NCBI GenBank assembly: GCA_003154025.1
Contig: PMCE01000328.1
Coordinates: forward strand, 1 to 5,571
Direction: 5' to 3'
DNA length: 5,571 nt
Source of the DNA: Syntrophaceae bacterium
GTDB taxonomy: Bacteria > Desulfobacterota > SM23-61
This document shows positions 1 to 3,600 of the stretch, piece after piece. A model generated the notes under the pieces. That model was given only the letters and a program-made list of their open reading frames with translations. It searched no databases and had not been told where the DNA came from. Within the stretch, counting starts at the first letter, position 1, and each line of letters starts with the position of its first letter. The translations under genes were made by a program, and so were the position numbers.

Positions 1-136
1 GATTGGACTTGGAGGACTGCTGGTGCAGGATATCGAGCTTCAACTGGTTCGGCCACCAGTCTCGGGTCGTCGTGCCGCCGCCGGCAGTGTGCTTGTGAGC
101 CCTGCCCGTTACTGGGCTTTTATTGTCTTCATTCAT
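1..136 (-). CDS. katG: Catalase-peroxidase KatG, N-terminal fragment
   Basis: The minus-strand frame starts with ATG (complement of 134-136) and is open to the left edge, giving 45 residues. The diagnostic part is [19 protein letters not shown] (residues 21-39), matching the highly conserved N-terminal block of KatG. Before it comes KSPVTG...HKHTAGG, like the usual KCPVTGG...KHT start, but with Ser where Cys is common. KatG is a cytoplasmic heme enzyme of about 720-750 residues that breaks down hydrogen peroxide by catalase and peroxidase reactions. The Trp-Tyr-Met adduct and heme ligands lie outside the window. An AAGGAG ribosome binding site sits 8 bases before the ATG, supporting this start over the in-frame Met-less alternatives. 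The gene is transcribed away from everything else here and is probably unrelated to the chaperone operon. Identification is from recognised sequence, not a search. Confidence 0.9.
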   Translation of the reverse strand, partial: MNEDNKSPVTGRAHKHTAGGGTTTRDWWPNQLKLDILHQQSSKSN

Positions 137-144
137 AATGTTTA

Positions 145-150
145 CTCCTT
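145..150 (-). promoter_or_regulatory. Ribosome binding site of katG
   Basis: The plus strand reads CTCCTT, so the minus strand reads AAGGAG, 8 bases before the katG ATG. This is a near-consensus Shine-Dalgarno at normal spacing and fixes the start codon. Confidence 0.75.
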
Positions 151-169
151 TCGTTGTGTGAATTGTTGA

Positions 170-182
170 ATAGCGCTGCTAT
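170..182. repeat. Perfect inverted repeat ATAGC-N3-GCTAT in the katG leader
   Basis: ATAGCGCTGCTAT has perfect 5-base arms around 3 bases. It lies just downstream of the transcription start predicted from the TATAAT box at 193-198, where a repressor site or a small leader hairpin could act on katG. The arms resemble OxyR half-sites (ATAG and CTAT), but they are 5 bases apart instead of 7 and the second pair is missing, so I do not call an OxyR site. Confidence 0.35.
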
Positions 183-192
183 GAATATATGT

Positions 193-221
193 ATTATACG
201 GTTTCCTTATAAGACCCCGAA
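193..221 (-). promoter_or_regulatory. katG: Candidate sigma70-type promoter of katG
   Basis: On the minus strand a perfect TATAAT -10 box lies at 193-198. With a 17-base spacer the -35 position is TTCGGG (216-221), which matches only the leading TT of TTGACA. A weak -35 with a perfect -10 is typical of an activator-dependent promoter. The predicted start near 186 gives a leader of about 50 bases. One copy of the ATAAGAC motif (208-219) falls in the spacer and -35 region, so a protein bound there would touch polymerase directly. The -10 is clear; the rest is inference. Confidence 0.5.
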
Positions 222-322
222 TCTTGCCTACTGTCGGCATAAGACACCGCCGAGAATAACGATGAAAGCCTTTGAAACTAACCCGTTATTCGTCCTGACC
301 CAGGGTATGCCGGTGTCTTATA
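208..322. repeat. Three copies of an ATAAGACACCG-type motif, two direct and one inverted
   Basis: The copies are TATAAGACCCCG (208-219, plus), CATAAGACACCG (238-249, plus) and CGGTGTCTTATA (311-322, the same motif on the minus strand). The second and third form a perfect 11-base inverted repeat (239-249 with 311-321). The first two start 30 bases apart, close to three helical turns, so they would face the same side of the DNA. The array lies directly upstream of and overlaps the candidate katG promoter. It could be an operator array for a redox or metal regulator, or the arms of a decayed palindromic element. I do not recognise the motif as a known regulator box. Confidence 0.5.
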
Positions 323-400
323 TGGTTTCGGCCTAAGCCCCCTTACTTTGGGATAACGACGAGGCCAAAATCCCCAAATTCGTCAATTAGGAGAATAACG
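252..400. repeat. GAATAACG repeats, direct and inverted
   Basis: GAGAATAACG occurs exactly at 252-261 and 391-400. The 8-base core recurs inverted as CGTTATTC at 284-291, and the shorter ATAACG is present at 353-358. The first copy and the inverted copy make a hairpin with a 22-base loop, nested inside the 239-249/311-321 inverted repeat. The nesting suggests either a foldable element or a set of binding sites. No coding function is apparent. Confidence 0.4.
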
Positions 401-655
401 TAAATCGTGCCACTTTATGCACTTGGCCAAAATTCAAGGAATGAAAAGTATATCCAAACCTCGATTTCCAACTGAAATCTACACCTTCTGGCAAAATCTT
501 TCAACCGAAGGTTTCAGGAAGTAATGCTTTTCTGCTCTTCTTTACACACAGTGTCCAGAAAACTTCGTCCAATGACAGTTTATTCTACTGTTTTCTGGGA
601 GTCAGACTTACCTGTGCGAGAAATATTTCCTCTGGAAGACAGTTATTTGGCCAGT
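337..655. other. AT-rich stretch without a recognisable gene
   Basis: This stretch is AT-richer than either flank and I see no convincing gene in it. It holds a 9-base inverted repeat (555-563 with 590-598), one GAATAACG copy at 391-400, a small inverted repeat TTTGGG/CCCAAA (347-352 with 373-378), and two tiny plus-strand ORFs (417-524 and 524-694) without good ribosome binding sites. It separates katG from the terminase remnant and looks like degraded or foreign DNA. Confidence 0.5.
555..598. repeat. Inverted repeat CCAGAAAAC / GTTTTCTGG with inner stem
   Basis: CCAGAAAAC (555-563) is perfectly complementary to GTTTTCTGG (590-598). Inside, ACAGT (575-579) pairs with ACTGT (587-591) around a 7-base loop. 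Together they can form a stem with outer arms 555-561/592-598, an inner stem and a one-sided 13-base bulge. No T-run follows, so it is not a clear terminator on either strand. It may be the end of a mobile element or a binding site. Confidence 0.35.
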
Positions 656-1084
656 TTAATCATTTTCTCCGATCCAGGTAGCAAGAAATCCTGAATTCAG
701 GCCATTCAAAACCTCGTGTAAGTGCGATAATTGGTAACTCCTTGGCGCATAAATTATTGGCTTCCTCCCTGTGGTCTCCCTCGGCCACTGCAGACCTTGA
801 GGTAAGACCTTTTTTTCAGCTGCCCAGCAGGCCAGGGCGACAGCCAGCAGGAGGTCGTCGTGGGTGCCCTCCCTCCAGGCACCGTAAGAGTCGTGTCCTG
901 CTTGGGAAATCCGTACCTGGAAATTGGTCATTTTTTCCAGAAGAGTCTGGGCCTCGGGGAGGAGGGTGGGTATCTTCAAGCGCTTCGACTGCAGAAGCAC
1001 CCGAATGGTGGATACGAGATCTCTTTTGGGTACATTTGTGTTCCGGCCGCGCGCGCATGGTGTTAGTTTGTTGGAGATGTTGTG
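656..1084 (-). pseudogene. C-terminal remnant of a phage-type terminase large subunit
   Basis: The minus-strand frame contains NVPKRDLVST (from about 1036 downward) followed by RLKIP and then HDSYGAWREGTHDDLLLA (846-899). This resembles the end of the terminase large-subunit nuclease domain (RNase H-like), where the HDD motif supplies metal-binding aspartates. Terminases cut and package phage DNA, and a full protein has about 450-550 residues. Here only about 75-95 residues look homologous, ending near 809, and the frame stops at 656-658. The final 50 or so residues are not recognisable. The ATPase part is absent: upstream, the frame runs antisense into the DUF2760 gene, and that extension is a by-product of the gene opposite. 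No start codon or ribosome binding site can be assigned. It is most likely a truncated prophage relic; the left boundary and the 1084 boundary are approximate. Confidence 0.65.
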
Positions 1085-1091
1085 GTAATAT
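1063..1091 (+). promoter_or_regulatory. Candidate promoter of the DUF2760-Hsp70-Hsp70 operon
   Basis: An extended -10 element, TG-G-TAATAT (1083-1091), lies 40 bases before the first gene. TTAGTT (1063-1068) sits 17 bases upstream of the -10 and is a weak -35. The predicted start near 1098 gives a leader of about 33 bases. No heat-shock (sigma32-type CCCCAT) -10 box is visible here, so nothing suggests classic heat-shock control. The position is at the edge of the terminase remnant. Confidence 0.35.
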
Positions 1092-1130
1092 GAAACAAGG
1101 GAATTACAGCCTGTATTATAAGGAGCAGCC

Positions 1131-1754
1131 ATGGGAGGAAAACAAACCTGGACGATTTGGTCGTTTCTATTTTGTTTCATCGGCAACGGAATTCTGATCG
1201 CCTTTTTTCTGGCATCCAATAGCGTTCTGGGAAATGTTGCGACTTCAGTGAAGGTGGGCGTGGGTGGAGTTTTGACTTTGATTCTATGGCTGCTGGTTTT
1301 TTCTCTTGGCCGCCGTCTGCCCCGGCAGGTTCCTATTGAGACCGGCCCTTCCACAGTCCCCGAAGGAAGGCCATCCCCCGACGCAGCTGTCCAGATTCTT
1401 GCAGCCCTTCAAAGGGACGGGCGACTGATCGATTTTCTTCAGGAAGACCTGAGCCATTATGAGGACTCGCAGATCGGCGCGGCCGTGCGCACCATCCATA
1501 CGGGATGTAAAGAGGCTCTGAAGGAGCATATGGAGATCAGGCCAGTCTTTGTGGAGAAAGAAGGGGCCACAGTGACAGTTCCTCCCGGTTTTGACGCCAA
1601 GGCCATTCGCCTGACTGGAAACGTGACCGGGGATCCTCCCTTTCGGGGAATTCTTCGCCACCGGGGGTGGCAGGTGGAACGCATCCGGCTCCCCCAATCG
1701 GTGGAGCAGAAAAACCACTGGATCCTGGCTCCCGCCGAAGTTGAAGTCGAATGA
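1131..1754 (+). CDS. DUF2760 membrane-anchored protein
   Basis: The protein has 207 residues. Two hydrophobic helices (about 9-28 and 42-60) are separated by a short loop and followed by RR at 61-62, giving an N-terminal hairpin in the inner membrane. By the positive-inside rule the rest faces the cytoplasm. After a Pro-rich linker (64-83), residues 84-204 form a DUF2760 domain, recognised from GRLIDFLQEDLSHYEDSQIG (97-116) and the following AAVRTIHTGCKEAL. DUF2760 has no established biochemical function that I know of, and no catalytic motif is visible. AAGGAG (1120-1125) lies 5 bases before the ATG, so the start is well supported. The stop overlaps the next ATG (ATGA), indicating translational coupling with the Hsp70 gene. 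Inference: it tethers or recruits the two Hsp70s at the membrane. The family call is firm; the role is not. Confidence 0.88.
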   Translation: MGGKQTWTIWSFLFCFIGNGILIAFFLASNSVLGNVATSVKVGVGGVLTLILWLLVFSLGRRLPRQVPIETGPSTVPEGRPSPDAAVQILAALQRDGRLIDFLQEDLSHYEDSQIGAAVRTIHTGCKEALKEHMEIRPVFVEKEGATVTVPPGFDAKAIRLTGNVTGDPPFRGILRHRGWQVERIRLPQSVEQKNHWILAPAEVEVE

Positions 1755-3598
1755 CTCCAAGGAGGAAGGTTTTGATCGACCCTCAATACATCATCGGCAT
1801 CGATTTGGGTACGACCCACTCCGTCCTGGCTTATACGGCAGCCCAGACACCAGAGGATGAGGAGCCCCGCATTCAGGTCCTCCCCATCCCTCAGGTTGTC
1901 AATTCCGAAGAAGTCATTGCCCAGCCGCTATTACCTTCTTTCCTATTTCTACCAGGGCCGCATGACGCCCCCCCGGGCGCACTGGCCCTGCCATGGAATC
2001 CCAAGGCGGATCAAGCGGTAGGCGAATTTGCCCGCCGGCGAGGCACCGAGCTCCCCAACCGGCTCGTCTCATCGGCCAAATCATGGCTGTGCCACGCTGG
2101 CGTGAACCGCACCGAGCCCATTCTTCCCTGGGACAGTCCCCCGGACGGACGGAAGGTATCCCCAGTGGAAGCTTCTGCCCTGTATCTGAAGCACCTGCGG
2201 GATGCCTGGAACCATGAGATGGCCAAAGGGAAGGGCAAAACCCGCTTCGAGGATCAGGATCTTTACCTGATGGTACCTGCGTCCTTCGACGCCGTAGCCC
2301 GGGAGCTGACGGTCAAAGCGGCCGAAGCTGCCGGCCTGGAGAAGATGACCCTCCTGGAGGAGCCCCAGGCTGCATTTTACGCGTGGATCCACCGGGAGAA
2401 AGAAAACTGGCGCAAGAAGGTGCGGGTTGGAGAATCCATCCTGGTCTGTGATGTAGGAGGCGGGACCACGGATTTCAGCCTGATCCAGGTGACGGAAGAA
2501 AAAGGCGAACTGACCCTTCGGCGCGTGGCCGTGGGCGACCACTTGCTGCTCGGGGGCGACAATATGGACCTGGCCCTAGCCTATGCGGTGCAGGCCAAGC
2601 TGGCGCAGAAAGGGGTAAAACTCGACACATGGCAGTTCCGAGGGCTCTGGTATAGCAGCCGGATGGCCAAAGAACGCCTCCTGGCCGACCCCGCTCTCCA
2701 ATCCGAGCCCGTAGTCATTTTAGGGCGGGGGACTTCCCTAATCGGAGGGACCATCCGAACCGAGCTCACCCGAACCGAGGTGCAAAACGTCATCCTCGAC
2801 GGATTCTTCCCCTCCTGCCAGAGCACGGATTACCCCCAGGAAAAGCCCAGGGTGGGCATGAGGGAGATGGGGCTTCCTTATGAATCGGACCCGGCTGTGA
2901 CCCGCCATCTGGCTCGTTTTCTAGGGCGCCAAGCCCGGCGCAGCCTCGCGGCGGGGGAAGGGGAGGTCCCTTTCCCCACCGCCGTTCTCTTTAACGGCGG
3001 GGTGATGAAAGCCGACTTGATCCGGCAGCGGGTTTTGGCCGTGCTGAACGGATGGTCAGAGACTCAGGATTTGCGTGAGCTCGAATCGGACGATCTCGAC
3101 TTGGCCGTCGCACGGGGAGGTGCCTATTACGGTCTGGCCCGCCGCGGACGGGGGGTCCGCATTCGGGGAGGGGCAGCCCGCCCCTATTATATCGGAATCG
3201 AAAGCGCCCTCCCTGCGGTTCCCGGTTTTGTCACCCCCATGAAGGCCCTCTGCGTGGTGCCCTACGGAATGGAAGAAGGGACGGAAGCGGAAATCCGCCA
3301 GAAGGAATTCGGGCTGGTGGTGGGGGAACCGGCGGTCTTCCACCTGCTGGCCTCTACGGTCCGCAAAAAGGATCAGATGGGGGAGATCGTCGAGGACTGG
3401 CGGGGTGAAATCGAAGAAGTGACTACTATGGAGATGGTGCTTCCCCCGGGTGCAGGGCGAGAGGAAAAGGGAGAGGTCGTTCCAGTGTGGCTGCAAAGCA
3501 AGATGACCGAGATCGGGACCCTTGAGCTTTGGTGTGTATCCCGAGAGGATAAGCAGAGGTGGAAGCTCGAGTTCAATCTGCGGGAGCGGGGAGATTAG
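1751..3598 (+). CDS. Divergent Hsp70-family chaperone, lid-less (first paralogue)
   Basis: This 615-residue protein is a cytoplasmic ATPase of the Hsp70/actin fold. Visible nucleotide-binding motifs, in order, are phosphate-1 IGIDLGTTHS (15-24), the likely catalytic lysine K110 in SSAKSWLCH, connect-1 with ASFDAVARELTVKAA (177-191) and LLEEPQAAFYAW (201-212), phosphate-2 CDVGGGTTDFSL (233-244), adenosine-site FNGGVMKADLI (414-424) and connect-2 LAVARGGAYYGLAR (451-464). ATPase activity is therefore probably intact. The remaining 150 residues are a beta-type region ending in LELWC...RWKLEFNLR (591-611). The DnaK hydrophobic linker (VLLL) is replaced by VRIRGGAARPYY, and the helical lid is absent. 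Block GFFPSCQ...MGLPYESDPAVTRHLA (351-388) is shared with the downstream paralogue. The annotated ATG overlaps the upstream stop. A strong AAGGAGG inside the frame could direct a TTG start at 1772. DUF2760 and the second Hsp70 are probable partners; clients are unknown. Confidence 0.92.
   Translation: MTPRRKVLIDPQYIIGIDLGTTHSVLAYTAAQTPEDEEPRIQVLPIPQVVNSEEVIAQPLLPSFLFLPGPHDAPPGALALPWNPKADQAVGEFARRRGTELPNRLVSSAKSWLCHAGVNRTEPILPWDSPPDGRKVSPVEASALYLKHLRDAWNHEMAKGKGKTRFEDQDLYLMVPASFDAVARELTVKAAEAAGLEKMTLLEEPQAAFYAWIHREKENWRKKVRVGESILVCDVGGGTTDFSLIQVTEEKGELTLRRVAVGDHLLLGGDNMDLALAYAVQAKLAQKGVKLDTWQFRGLWYSSRMAKERLLADPALQSEPVVILGRGTSLIGGTIRTELTRTEVQNVILDGFFPSCQSTDYPQEKPRVGMREMGLPYESDPAVTRHLARFLGRQARRSLAAGEGEVPFPTAVLFNGGVMKADLIRQRVLAVLNGWSETQDLRELESDDLDLAVARGGAYYGLARRGRGVRIRGGAARPYYIGIESALPAVPGFVTPMKALCVVPYGMEEGTEAEIRQKEFGLVVGEPAVFHLLASTVRKKDQMGEIVEDWRGEIEEVTTMEMVLPPGAGREEKGEVVPVWLQSKMTEIGTLELWCVSREDKQRWKLEFNLRERGD
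1759..1774 (+). promoter_or_regulatory. Strong internal ribosome binding site with alternative TTG start of the first Hsp70
   Basis: AAGGAGG (1759-1765) lies 6 bases before an in-frame TTG (1772-1774, codon 8). The upstream ATG at 1751 has no comparable Shine-Dalgarno in the preceding GAAGTTGAAGTCGA. The GIDLGTT motif begins 8 residues after the TTG, so both starts give a complete Hsp70. Either the TTG is the real start (608 residues) or ATG1751 is used by coupling to DUF2760 termination. Confidence 0.5.
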
Positions 3599-3600
3599 GG

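Noticed and set aside
170..222. Classical OxyR, PerR or Fur box at katG
   Set aside because: No four ATAG/CTAT half-sites with 7-base spacing and no TTATAAT-type 7-1-7 palindrome were found. Only partial similarity exists.
154..336. 60-codon plus-strand ORF upstream of katG
   Set aside because: It lies antisense over the katG promoter and repeat motifs, has no ribosome binding site, and its translation is not recognisable.
208..400. Possible CRISPR array
   Set aside because: The repeats are only 8-12 bases, change orientation and have irregular spacing, so they do not fit a CRISPR array.
690..701. Perfect 12-base palindrome CCTGAATTCAGG
   Set aside because: It is isolated, contains a common EcoRI-type core, and lies in the 3' tail of the terminase frame. 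With no partner or context it is probably chance.
1114..1119. TATTAT as the -10 box of the chaperone operon
   Set aside because: It directly abuts the ribosome binding site, so transcription from it would start within or after the Shine-Dalgarno sequence.
742..1197. 151-codon plus-strand ORF over the terminase remnant
   Set aside because: It is antisense to the recognisable terminase sequence, runs into the DUF2760 gene in another frame, and has a low-complexity Arg/Ser/Gly-rich translation.
1085..1354. N-terminal extension of the minus-strand terminase frame into the DUF2760 gene
   Set aside because: This part is the shadow of the DUF2760 coding sequence. It shows no terminase motifs and contradicts the clearly coding plus strand.
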